The notes under the pieces were generated by a model that did not search any database, was not told the DNA's origin, and worked only from the letters and a program-made list of their open reading frames with translations. The position numbers and the translations under genes were made by a program. This document shows positions 43,200 to 53,000 of a DNA stretch of 64,000 nt, piece by piece (the first letter of the stretch is position 1; the number at the start of each line of letters is the position of its first letter). Origin of the DNA: CAWVWD01 sp965662365 (GTDB lineage Bacteria; Bacteroidota; Bacteroidia; Chitinophagales; Saprospiraceae); NCBI GenBank assembly GCA_965662365.1, contig CBFIHR010000015.1:1-64000 (forward strand), read 5' to 3'.

Positions 43200-44438
43200 A
43201 TGAATTTACCTTTAAAGTTTGCACGACGATACTTATTCGCTAAAAAATCAACGAATGCAATCAATATCATTTCAGGTATTGCAGTCGGCGGTATTGCAGT
43301 CGGTACAGCAGCGATTATCTTGATTCTGTCAGTTTTTAATGGATTTGAAGACTTAATCAAAAGCCTTTACGGTTCGTTCAACCCTGATATTAAAGTCACG
43401 GTGATTGAGGGAAAAGTATTTACACCCGAAGAAGGTACGATTAAAAAAATCAAAGCAATTGACGGAGTTTCGGAGGTCTCACAAACGTTGTCAGAAGTAT
43501 CCTTTTTTGAATATGGCGAAAGTCAAGATTTTGGTATTCTAAAGGGTGTTGATGCTGCTTTTGATTCTGTTTCTAAAGTCGATGAAAATATTATTCGAGG
43601 AGAATATTTCACGCAAGACGAAGAAATGAGCTATGCCGTTATCGGTGCAGGGATGGAGTATAAACTGTCGATGGTTGTCGGTGATCAATCACAATCTTTG
43701 GGCGTTTATATGCCAAATCGAAAAAAACGTACTATTGGTTTTGGAAGTCCGACCGATGTTTTCAAACGTCGATTTTTACCACCGGTCGGTGTCTTTGCGA
43801 TTCAACAGGAGTTTGATGATAATTATATTATTACATCTTTGGATTTTGTACAAGATATTTTGAGTTATCGAAACGGCGAAATTGGTGCATTAGAGGTGAA
43901 AGTCACTGAAAATGCAAACACGGATAATATTCTTACCGCAATCAAAAAAATCGTTGGTAAAGACTTTGAAGTTAAAGACCGTTACCAGCAAGAAGAGGCC
44001 TTTTTCAAGCTAATGAATATGGAAAAATGGATGGCTTATGCCGTTATTAGTTTCGCCTTATTGTTATTAGCTTTCAATATTGTTGGGGCGTTGTGGATGT
44101 TAGTTTTGGATAAGAAAAAAGATATTGCCATTCTAAAATCAATGGGAGCAACCGATAATTTGGTACGAAATATTTTCTTGTCAGAAGGTTTAGCATTATC
44201 GTTTTTTGGTGCAATGATCGGTTACGTTTTTGCCATTATTATTTATATTTTACAAAAAACAATCGGTATCGTGAAGTTATCGGGCGGAGCAAATTTATTA
44301 ATTGATACCTATCCGATTGATATTAAGATTTTTGATTTCGTTTTGGTTTTCTTTACCGTGATGTTCATCGGATTTTTAGCCGCATGGCTACCGAGCATAC
44401 GAACAAAGAATATTCAGCCAATTATTCGGGAGGAGTAA
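43200..44438 (+). CDS. FtsX/LolC-type ABC transporter permease
   Basis: The 412-residue protein has one N-terminal helix (INIISGIAVGGIAVGTAAIILILSVFNGFEDLI), a large periplasmic domain (about 50-260) and three C-terminal helices (AYAVISFALLLLAFNIVGALWM, GLALSFFGAMIGYVFAIIIYIL, DFVLVFFTVMFIGFLAAWLPS). The FtsX signature KDIAILKSMGATDNLVRNIFLSEG is present. This is the MacB/LolC/LolE topology, suggesting lipoprotein release or mechanotransmission. The matching ATPase (LolD-like) is not in the window. Substrate is not known. Confidence 0.85.
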   Translation: MNLPLKFARRYLFAKKSTNAINIISGIAVGGIAVGTAAIILILSVFNGFEDLIKSLYGSFNPDIKVTVIEGKVFTPEEGTIKKIKAIDGVSEVSQTLSEVSFFEYGESQDFGILKGVDAAFDSVSKVDENIIRGEYFTQDEEMSYAVIGAGMEYKLSMVVGDQSQSLGVYMPNRKKRTIGFGSPTDVFKRRFLPPVGVFAIQQEFDDNYIITSLDFVQDILSYRNGEIGALEVKVTENANTDNILTAIKKIVGKDFEVKDRYQQEEAFFKLMNMEKWMAYAVISFALLLLAFNIVGALWMLVLDKKKDIAILKSMGATDNLVRNIFLSEGLALSFFGAMIGYVFAIIIYILQKTIGIVKLSGGANLLIDTYPIDIKIFDFVLVFFTVMFIGFLAAWLPSIRTKNIQPIIREE

Positions 44439-44448
44439 ATTTATCGCT

Positions 44449-44490
44449 GTGGCTTCGCTTGTCCCGAAATCTTCGGATAAGCGAAGCCAC
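44449..44490 (+). repeat. Long hairpin enclosing a GTCCCGAAAT-type element
   Basis: GTGGCTTCGCTT (44449-44460) and AAGCGAAGCCAC (44479-44490) are exact inverses; the loop GTCCCGAAATCTTCGGAT is itself palindromic. It lies between the permease stop and the next gene start. A GTG at 44449 is in frame with the next gene but lies in this hairpin. Confidence 0.75.
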
Positions 44491-44511
44491 AACAATTTAA
44501 CAGTCTATTTG

Positions 44512-44865
44512 ATGCAAGATTGGGAGTTAGAGTTTTATTGGAATAAGGTTAGGAATCAGGTCAAAGATTTGATGGGCTTAGGAGCTTTGCCTGATATGAA
44601 TGGAATTTTGTTCTTGATAGGAATGCAAGAATTAGGGCGTTTTGAAATCGAGTTTACAAAGGAACAAAAGCAGGATTTAATGCACATTGCCGTTTGTGCC
44701 TTGTTAGAAAATGACGGTTATTATGAGTTTGTCGGTCGAGATGCAGAAGGTTGGCCGCATTACAAACTATTAAAGGCGGTCGCACAACACGGCGAAAAAA
44801 ATCAAGAAGATTTGTTAAAAAAGAAGGTCATCGCCTACTTTGAAAAAATTATAATGGAAAATTAG
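44512..44865 (+). CDS. Conserved small protein of unknown function
   Basis: A 117-residue soluble protein (MQDWELEFYWNKVRNQVKD... GLGALPDMNGILFLIGMQELG). Helical and acidic, with no signal peptide. I recognise the pattern as a conserved Bacteroidota family without assigned function. ATG 44512 is chosen because the upstream GTG (44449) lies in a hairpin repeat. It follows the permease gene in the same direction and may be cotranscribed. Confidence 0.65.
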   Translation: MQDWELEFYWNKVRNQVKDLMGLGALPDMNGILFLIGMQELGRFEIEFTKEQKQDLMHIAVCALLENDGYYEFVGRDAEGWPHYKLLKAVAQHGEKNQEDLLKKKVIAYFEKIIMEN

Positions 44866-45074
44866 GTTGATTCTGGGGTCGATGCACCGAATTTTTAGTA
44901 AAAAATAATCATACAATCTATCTAATTAACGGTTTTGTTTAACGGTTTTTCTATAAAAATCAGACGAGCTGACTCAACGCCTTTTTTGACTTATTGAAAT
45001 CAACCGTTTTTAATAAAATTCATTTTTATAAGTAAACCGTTCACACTAATTATTAATAATACACAATAATTGAT

Positions 45075-45989
45075 ATGCAAATGAAAAAAACAGTTTATTT
45101 TATACTTTTTGCTTTCGCAATAATGATGACTTCGTGTGGAAATTCGCATACAGCGGATTTTGATTTTGAGTTGACAACAGGTGAAGCACCTGTTGAAATC
45201 GCATTTAATAATACATCAAAAAATGCGACTTCTTATGAATGGAACTTTGGAGATGGGACGACTTCAACCGAACAAAGTCCGACGAAAATGTTCTACTATC
45301 CCGGGACGTATAATGTAACATTAACAACTATTAATAACGGCGAACGAGTACAACAAACGAAAAGTTTTACGCTTCGTGATGCTCCAAAACGAATTGTCGA
45401 AATTGAAACAGAATTTGGGGTGATGAAAGCCGAATTGTTTAATTTTACGCCAAAACATCGTGATAATTTTATCAAATTGGCAGAAGAAGGTTTTTATGAT
45501 GGAACGCTTTTTCATCGTGTAATGCAAGGGTTTATGGCACAAGGTGGCGACCCAGATTCTAAAACAGCAACTCCAGACCAACGATTAGGAATGGGCGAAT
45601 TAGATTATACAATTCCTGCCGAAATCGTCCCTGGTGCGAATCATTACAAAGGAGCATTGGCAGCAGCCAGAAAACCAGATAGTACTAATCCAAATAAAGA
45701 ATCGTCTGCCTGTCAGTTTTATATCGTTCAGGGTTCAACACATACGCCACAACAGTTGCAACAATATGTCAATCAAAAAGCACAGCGAGGAATACGACTA
45801 CAGTATTCCCCAAATCAAGTCGAGTTTTACAAAAATGAAGGCGGTGCGCCAATTTTAGATATGGACTATACTGTTTTCGGACAAGTTATCGAAGGAGCGC
45901 ATATCATTGATAAATTAGCTGCTGTGCCTGTCGGGGTAGCGAATCGACCTATAAAAGATATTCCTATGAAAGTACGTGTAATTAAGTAG
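45075..45989 (+). CDS. Lipoprotein with one PKD domain and a cyclophilin domain
   Basis: The 304-residue product has a lipoprotein signal ending MMTSCG. A PKD domain follows (about 30-100: ATSYEWNFGDGTTSTEQSPTKMFYYPGTYNVTLTT). A cyclophilin-type peptidyl-prolyl isomerase domain fills the rest, with ETEFGVMKAELF, TLFHRVMQGFMAQGGDP (the catalytic Arg is in FHRV) and SSACQFYIVQG. The insert rich in Q (TPQQLQQYVNQKAQRG) is typical of Bacteroidota cyclophilins. Two ATGs six nt apart could start it. Likely attached to the outer or inner membrane, catalysing proline isomerisation in envelope proteins. A paralogue follows 159 nt later. Confidence 0.88.
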   Translation: MQMKKTVYFILFAFAIMMTSCGNSHTADFDFELTTGEAPVEIAFNNTSKNATSYEWNFGDGTTSTEQSPTKMFYYPGTYNVTLTTINNGERVQQTKSFTLRDAPKRIVEIETEFGVMKAELFNFTPKHRDNFIKLAEEGFYDGTLFHRVMQGFMAQGGDPDSKTATPDQRLGMGELDYTIPAEIVPGANHYKGALAAARKPDSTNPNKESSACQFYIVQGSTHTPQQLQQYVNQKAQRGIRLQYSPNQVEFYKNEGGAPILDMDYTVFGQVIEGAHIIDKLAAVPVGVANRPIKDIPMKVRVIK

Positions 45990-46121
45990 GTCAACGATGG
46001 ATAAAATTCTGTCCGCTTTTCAAAATCTGACAGGATTAAAAAACAGCAATGGATTTTAATTAGTACGAAATCAAAATGTCAGAATATTACATAAAAACGA
46101 TTGGAAAAAGGTGAAGGCACC

Positions 46122-46148
46122 GATCACTAATCACGAATCACTAAATAC
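46122..46148 (+). repeat. Heptamer words GATCACT-AATCACG-AATCACT before the second PKD-cyclophilin
   Basis: Three consecutive 7-nt units (46122-46142) and an AAATAC remainder end directly at the ATG (46149). Confidence 0.8.
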
Positions 46149-47285
46149 ATGAAATTTCAACAATCATTCATTCCAATTATAGCAATCATCTTATTGGCCG
46201 CTTGTGGCCGACCGATTGCACAATTTGAAGCACCACAAACAGCGTATCAAGCACAATCCGAAATCACATTTTCTAATAAATCTGAAAAAGCTGAATCTTA
46301 CCTTTGGGATTTTGGTGACGGCAATACCTCTACGGAAAAAGAACCAAAACACACTTACGAAAAAAAAGGAACTTATACCGTTACTTTAACCGCAAAAAGT
46401 GCTAAGGAAAAAGAAAGTGTTACGACAAAAATAATCAAGGTAGAACAACCAGCATTAAGTGCTGATTTTGAATATGAATTATCTTCAAAAACAGCTCCTG
46501 CAACAATTACATTCAAAAATCTTTCGACAGGTGCTGATAGATTCGTTTGGGATTTTGGTGATTATACACAGTCCGAAGACAAAAATCCTACCCACAAATA
46601 CCGTTTTAGTGGAAACTACACCGTGAAATTATACGCACTTTATGGCGGAAAACGCAAAGTGATAGAAAAGCAAATCGTGATTGATGCGCCTGAAGGAGAA
46701 TGCTTAATTTTGATAGAAACGAAGTTTGGTGATATGAAAATCCGTTTATATGACGAGACGCCTGTACACCGAGATAATTTTATCAAATTAGCAGAAGAGG
46801 GTTTTTATGACAGTACCCTTTTTCATCGGGTAATGGACGGCTTCATGATTCAAGGAGGCGATCCTGAATCAAAAGATGCTGCTCCAGGTATTGCTTTAGG
46901 CATGGGTGGCCCGGATTATACGATTCCTGCCGAGTTCAATCCTGAATTGTTGCATTATAAAGGTGTCTTGGCAACGGCTCGTCAAGCTGATGTTTTTAAT
47001 CCAGAAAAAGAGTCAAATGGATCACAATTTTATATCGTACACGGCGGACAAGTTACCGATGCCATGCTTACCAGATATCAACAACGAAAAGGCATTAAAT
47101 ACACCAAAGAACAACGCTCGAAGTACAAAAAATTAGGGGGAACACCTCAATTAGATATGGAATATACCGTTTTTGGTGAAGTCGTCGAAGGCTTAGAAGT
47201 GATTGATAAAATCGCTGCCGCTAAAGTCGATAAACGCAATCGTCCTTTTGAAGATATTAAAATGACTGTGAAGGCGGTAAAATAA
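46149..47285 (+). CDS. Lipoprotein with two PKD domains and a cyclophilin domain
   Basis: A 378-residue paralogue of the previous gene with a lipobox (LLAACG), two PKD domains (about 22-100: AESYLWDFGDGNTSTEKEPKHTYEKKGTYTVTLTA; about 105-185: ADRFVWDFGDYTQSEDKNPTHKYRFSGNYTVKLYA) and the cyclophilin domain (ETKFGDMKIRLYDETPVHRDNFIKLAEEGFYDSTLFHRVMDGFMIQGGDP, SNGSQFYIVHGG). PKD domains usually mediate protein or carbohydrate binding and are rarely fused to cyclophilins. The pair looks like a tandem duplication with gain or loss of one PKD. Confidence 0.9.
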   Translation: MKFQQSFIPIIAIILLAACGRPIAQFEAPQTAYQAQSEITFSNKSEKAESYLWDFGDGNTSTEKEPKHTYEKKGTYTVTLTAKSAKEKESVTTKIIKVEQPALSADFEYELSSKTAPATITFKNLSTGADRFVWDFGDYTQSEDKNPTHKYRFSGNYTVKLYALYGGKRKVIEKQIVIDAPEGECLILIETKFGDMKIRLYDETPVHRDNFIKLAEEGFYDSTLFHRVMDGFMIQGGDPESKDAAPGIALGMGGPDYTIPAEFNPELLHYKGVLATARQADVFNPEKESNGSQFYIVHGGQVTDAMLTRYQQRKGIKYTKEQRSKYKKLGGTPQLDMEYTVFGEVVEGLEVIDKIAAAKVDKRNRPFEDIKMTVKAVK

Positions 47286-47345
47286 TGCTTAGTTATGAAC
47301 GATTAATCATTTGCCGAATTTACATCAAATGATTTTTGAAAAATA

Positions 47346-47389
47346 GCAATTGAAAAGATGGCAATTAGAAAATGGCAATTGGAAATTAT
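47346..47389 (+). repeat. Three 14-15-nt units GCAATT(G/A)-AAA in a spacer
   Basis: GCAATT starts at 47346, 47361 and 47375, each followed by GAAAAGAT-like sequence. The downstream ATTGC at 47396-47400 is the inverse of its start. The spacer 47286-47594 otherwise contains GTAACTC/GCAACTC words (47569-47582) before the GH31 start and no gene. Confidence 0.6.
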
Positions 47390-47594
47390 TTTCTGATTGC
47401 CGTTTTATATTTTGGAAATCGCTCAATATCTTTTCATTTTATAAATTTTTCATTTCGTCATATTCAAGTCATTGATAATTTATATATTTGACAAAATTTT
47501 ATATTAAAAAAAATCTAAAAAATAACTGATTACGTATTTCGATTTAGCACCATCGTAGCTACTCGAAAACCGTAACTCGCAACTCAATAAAACC

Positions 47595-50048
47595 ATGGAA
47601 AACGAAGCACCTATACAAAGCGGCCGCTCAAAAGATGTTGTTAAAAGACATCGACCAGATGAAGTTGTGCGATTAGAACGTAACGGAAAAACTTACTTCC
47701 AGTTTTTTTGTAAAAATGATATTGTACTGCGTTTACACGTTTTGACGGATACAATTATTCGTTTTCGCTATGCTTTTGATGGCGATTTTGAAAAGGACTT
47801 TTCTTATGCCATTGATAAGAAAAAATTCAAGGTAGAAGCCGTTGACGCTTACTTTGATGAAGACATTGATAAATTTATCATCACAACAGACAAGCTACGA
47901 TGCGAAGTGCTCAAAAAAGGCTTGTTGGTCAATATTTATGATGCTTTTGGAAATGCGATCTGCGAAGATGATACTGGGTTTTATATGAAAGAAAGTGTGA
48001 TGAAAGGGGTTTCTCGTTTGAAAATCACCAAAAAATCACCTGCTACAAAACGGTATTTCGGTTTAGGTGACAAACCTGGTAAAATGCAAATGCGTGGCGA
48101 TGCCTACGAAAACTGGAATACGGATTCGTTCGGTTATGACTCAGAAGCCGACACTTTATATCGTTCGATTCCATTTTATTATGCCTTGAACGAAGGGCGT
48201 GCGTATGGTATTTTTTTAGATAATTCTTATCGAACTCGATTTTCTTACGACAGACAAGATAACGGTGTGAGTAGTTTTGAGGCTCGTGGTGGCGAGATGA
48301 ACTATTACTTTATTTATGGCCCCGAGTTACTTAGAGTTTCGGAGCAATATATGAACCTAACTGGCAAAGCAGAACTCCCAGCAATGTGGACTTTGGGCTA
48401 TCATCAATGCCGCTGGAGTTACTTCCCCGAAGATGTAGTGCGAGGGCTTGCTGATAAATTTATCGAACATAAAATTCCATGTGATGCCATCTATTTTGAC
48501 ATTGATTACATGGACGGTTACCGTTGTTTCACTTGGGACAAAAACCATTTTCCAAATCCAAAACAATTAATCGCAGACTTGAAAAAGGATGGTTTCAAAT
48601 CTGTCGTAATGATTGACCCTGGAATCCGTGTGGACAAAGCGTATCACGTTTATCAAGATGGTATAAAAAATAATGTTTTCTGCCGCCGTGACGATGGTCG
48701 ATTAATGAAAGGCCCAGTTTGGCCCGAAGAGTGTGTTTTTCCCGATTATACCGATCCTGAAGTTAGAAAATGGTGGGGAAAACTCTACGAAGATTTGTAT
48801 ATCAATGACGATGTTGATGGTTTTTGGAATGATATGAACGAACCAGCTGTCTTTGAAGTCGAAAGTAAAACGTTCCCTGAAACCGTTCGACACAACCATG
48901 ATGATAATCCTTGCAGTCACCGAAAAGCACATAATGTTTACGGTATGCAAATGTCGAGGGCAACTTACGAAGGCTTAAAAAAATTACAACCAAACAAGCG
49001 ACCTTTTGTCCTTACCAGAGCAAGTTATGCTGGCGGTCAGCGTTATGCTGCAGCTTGGACAGGCGACAACACCGCAACTTGGGAACACTTGCATTTAGCC
49101 AATATTCAGTCACAACGAATGGCGATTTCTGGTTTTTCATTTATTGGTTCTGATGTTGGTGGTTTTGCTCAATATCCGAAGGCAGAACTATTGACTCGAT
49201 GGTTTCAGTTAGCTGTTTTTCATCCATTGTATCGAGCGCATTCTATCGGTTATAATCTCGATGGCGGAGCGACAATTGATGAAAAAGCAGTCGCTAAAAT
49301 GAAAGAAAGCGGTCTTGTTCCTGATCAAGAGCCTTGGGCTTACGGCGAGCCTTTTACGTCGATTATTCGAGAAGCTATTGAATTACGGTACAAATTATTA
49401 CCGTATTTATACACCGCTTTTTATAACAACTCTAAAACTGGCGAACCAGTTTTGAAGCCGTTAGTTTTTGTGGCTCAAACAGATGAAAACACCTACGATA
49501 AAGAAGAAGAATTTATCTTCGGTCGTCAGATATTGGCCAGTCCTGTATCACAAAAAGGTATAGAAACGAAGGATACTTATTTGCCGCAAGGCTTATGGTA
49601 TGACTATCATACAAACGAGGCAATCGAAGGCGGACAGACGATTACGACCGAAACACCTCTGACAGCGATTCCGATGTACGTAAAAGCTGGAACAGTTTTA
49701 CCGCTTTATCCAGTGATGCAATACACTTGGGAAAAACCAGTGGAGCAGTTGACCTTGAATATTTATTATAAAATAGGTCGGGAAGTCAGCGAACTGTATG
49801 AAGACCGAGGTGAAGGTATCGAGTACAAAATGGGACAGTACTCCTTAAAAACGTTTGAGTTTCGGGCTAATGACAAAGGTATGATTCTTGACCAACGCAA
49901 AATTGGTGATTTTCAACCAACTTATACGACTGCGAAATTGAATTTTATCGGTTTTCCTGCAGAAGTGAAAGCAATTGAAGTTGACGGTGAAATCGTAGAA
50001 GACTTTGTTGTTAAGTCTGATTTTCAGCGAGTTATTATTCGATTTTAG
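47595..50048 (+). CDS. GH31 alpha-glucosidase-like enzyme
   Basis: An 817-residue glycoside hydrolase of family 31. The N-terminal beta domain is followed by the TIM barrel with the catalytic nucleophile in DGFWNDMNEPAVFE and the acid/base in RYAAAWTGDNTATWEHL. WTLGYHQCRWSYFPEDVV and AIYFDIDYMDGYRCFTWD are GH31 signatures. No signal peptide, so it probably works in the cytoplasm on alpha-glucosides. A strong terminator follows, shared with the convergent GH2 gene. Exact substrate cannot be told from sequence. Confidence 0.93.
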   Translation: MENEAPIQSGRSKDVVKRHRPDEVVRLERNGKTYFQFFCKNDIVLRLHVLTDTIIRFRYAFDGDFEKDFSYAIDKKKFKVEAVDAYFDEDIDKFIITTDKLRCEVLKKGLLVNIYDAFGNAICEDDTGFYMKESVMKGVSRLKITKKSPATKRYFGLGDKPGKMQMRGDAYENWNTDSFGYDSEADTLYRSIPFYYALNEGRAYGIFLDNSYRTRFSYDRQDNGVSSFEARGGEMNYYFIYGPELLRVSEQYMNLTGKAELPAMWTLGYHQCRWSYFPEDVVRGLADKFIEHKIPCDAIYFDIDYMDGYRCFTWDKNHFPNPKQLIADLKKDGFKSVVMIDPGIRVDKAYHVYQDGIKNNVFCRRDDGRLMKGPVWPEECVFPDYTDPEVRKWWGKLYEDLYINDDVDGFWNDMNEPAVFEVESKTFPETVRHNHDDNPCSHRKAHNVYGMQMSRATYEGLKKLQPNKRPFVLTRASYAGGQRYAAAWTGDNTATWEHLHLANIQSQRMAISGFSFIGSDVGGFAQYPKAELLTRWFQLAVFHPLYRAHSIGYNLDGGATIDEKAVAKMKESGLVPDQEPWAYGEPFTSIIREAIELRYKLLPYLYTAFYNNSKTGEPVLKPLVFVAQTDENTYDKEEEFIFGRQILASPVSQKGIETKDTYLPQGLWYDYHTNEAIEGGQTITTETPLTAIPMYVKAGTVLPLYPVMQYTWEKPVEQLTLNIYYKIGREVSELYEDRGEGIEYKMGQYSLKTFEFRANDKGMILDQRKIGDFQPTYTTAKLNFIGFPAEVKAIEVDGEIVEDFVVKSDFQRVIIRF

Positions 50049-50056
50049 TTATTTTA

Positions 50057-50090
50057 AACTGTGTCGGTTTTGAAAACCGACACGGTTTTT
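50057..50090. terminator. Bidirectional terminator between GH31 and GH2 genes
   Basis: GTGTCGGTTTT (50061-50071) pairs with AAAACCGACAC (50073-50083), with T-rich sequence on the plus side. It overlaps the GH2 stop codon. Confidence 0.85.
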
Positions 50091-53000
50091 ACTCTACCTT
50101 CGGCAAATCATACTTCAACCTATCTTCCACTTTCTCCCGTTTCAAATCAATCGCACACATTCGATACGACCATTCATAAACATCATCTTTCAACAAATAT
50201 TTTTCATGCGTTCGAGGTTGCCAACTATTATCGCCGCCAACGCCTGATTGTTTGTAGTCGATGTTAAGGTAGATGTTTTCAGCGTAATCAACCCCGTCTA
50301 TTTCTAAATCAAAAGATTCCATTTCTCCAAATGCCTTTTTAAGTTCTTTTACATTGGAATAATCTCCAAATGCTCTAAAGCTATGCTTTGAATTTTCTAA
50401 ATATTTATCCTCATAATCCTGCACACTCACATTCAAACCTTCTTCCCAATCGTCCGCAATCACCAACAAACCGATGCTATCCGAATTCATCAACATTGCC
50501 CAACGAGTTTCCGAATGATTGCCATTTTCTTGTGGTCGAATGTACGGAATATATTGATTTTTTACGCTGTCTTGATAATGCCCAATTTTGCCGCCTGTTT
50601 GTCTGTCAGCATAAGTTTCGATGTCGTTGCCGTACCATTCAAAGTGCTGAAAATCCTTTGGTAAAGTATATTGTGTACCGACTTTTGGTAATGGCACTTT
50701 TTTGTTATAATCTTGAATCGCAAAATAAATTGTCGCCACCACACCGATTAAAATTATCGGTAAAACGATACTTTTTAAAGTCAATAAAGCCATATTCGCA
50801 AACCGATTTCCAATCGATGAACGCAATAAAATAAAACCTAAAGTCAAGGCTAATAAACAAAACGGTAAAGCGGTTTTGTAGAAAGTCGAAAGCGTTTTTT
50901 GGCGGATAAGCTTGTTTTTGATGTGAATGTCGCCTGTTCCGTAGAGGGTGTAAGTTGTTTCAAATTTGAATTTGGAGTTTTCGCTTGTTAGATTACCATT
51001 TATATCAATTTTAGAAATAAAAAACACGGTTGATGTATCGGAGTTTTGTTCTAAAAATTTTTCAAGAACTAATTTGTCAACCATTAAATCCTTTACAGAT
51101 TTAAAATCAATCTTAACATTTTCAATTTCCAATTTATCAAAACCCAGATTTCTCCATTGTTCCGCTAAACTTGTATGAATCGGATTTCCACCTTCGTCAT
51201 TATCAGTAGGAACTCGCCACAAGTTGATTTTTGCACCTTTAACTATATTTTCTATCTGAAAATCTCCGGCATCATTATAAGCTATAAACGGTACGATTAT
51301 ATCATCTTTTGTTTTTGTAAAATGAATTTCAGTCCAATCTCCGCTTTTTAGTTTTTTCTCAAAATTTATAAAATAAGACTGATTTGATTCTTTCTCTGCT
51401 TCTTTTACTCGAAACTCCTCAAACCCAACCTCAAAGCCACTTTCCGCCCAACTCAAATCTTCCTTCGTCACCAATTTCAAACGAATAAAATATTCCGCTT
51501 CCGCTTTTAAATCCGTTTTCGGTTCAAACGAAATCTTTTGTGCCTTTTGTGGTTCAATATTCAAATTATCAACAATTCCCGTTTCTACAATTTTTCCATT
51601 TTCTAATAATTCCCATTCAACATTTAAAAAATCAAGGTTTAGAAAATCATATTTGTTTTTAATTGTAAACTCGTAATTCCTAATACCTAATTTCTCAACT
51701 TGTCCCGAAATCTCGGGATTCCTAATTACACTAAAAAATTGCTGGACTTTTTTCACCTCTCGCAAAGCAGGTTGAGGCGTTCTATCGGCAAATAATAAAC
51801 CGTTCGCACAGAAATTTCCGTCATTCGGTTCGTCCCCAAAATCACCGCCATAAGCGTAATATTCATAACCAAAATCACTATTTTTTTGATAAATACCTTG
51901 GTCAATCCAATCCCAAATAAAGCCACCTTGCATTTGCGGATATTCCTCGAAAACGTCCCAAAATTCCTTAAAATTTCCCGTGCTGTTGCCCATCGAATGT
52001 GCGTATTCACAAATCAACATCGGACGTTTTCCACCATCTTTTTCTAACATTTTTGGCAGTTCGTCAGGCGAAGGATACATACACGTCAAAATATCGTAAT
52101 CAGACAAATAAGAACGTCCGTCATTAAATTCCGTAGCGAAATAATAAATATCACGAGGATTAAAGGCTTCAATACGTTTAAGTGCAATTTCAGTAGGATG
52201 ACCTTCATAATGAATCGGTCGGTGACTGCCGTCAATTTGACGAATCGCCGCCGCCATAGAATCCATACAAATGCCGCTTCCTGCTTCATTCCCGAGCGAC
52301 CAAATCACGACCGAAGGCGAATTTTTCGACCGTTCTGCCATCGAAGTTCCTCTATCAACAACGGCATCAATAAGTTCTGGTCGTTCCATCGGTTTCCAAC
52401 CTTCGTAAAACCACAAATAATGTGCTTCCACATTCGCTTCGTCCATGACGTACAAACCGTATTCATCACATAACTCATACCAGCGATAATGATTCGGATA
52501 ATGCGAATTTCGCACTGCATTGATATTGTTTTGTTTCATCAATTTGATGTCCGTAATCATAGACTTTTCCGTAATCGCACGACCTCGAACGGCATCAAAT
52601 TCATGGCGATTTACCCCTTTAAAGTACGGTGCTTTTCCATTGATTAAGATTTGACCATTTTTGATTTCAATTGCTCGAAAACCGATTTTTTTGGAAATTG
52701 ATTGAATTTCCTTGCCGTTTCCGTCAATCAAAGTCAACGTTAATTTATACAAATTTGGAATTTCAGCCGACCATTTTTTGGGATTAGTCAACCGGTGACT
52801 CCAAGTCTCCGTTTGACTTTTTACTGCTTGACTTTTACTCGCAACTAACTGATTATTAATATCATACAATTTGAATTGTAATTGATGATTTTTAAATTTA
52901 TAACCATCAATATTCCTAAAATCCACCTCAACATTCAATTCCGCATCCCGATAATTCTTATCCAAATCTGTTACTACTTCAAAATCCCAAATATGAAAAT

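Noticed and set aside
46010..46036. Fourth copy of the CCTGACAGG palindrome
   Set aside because: Only a half-like arm (AAAATCTGACAGG) is present, without a good partner.
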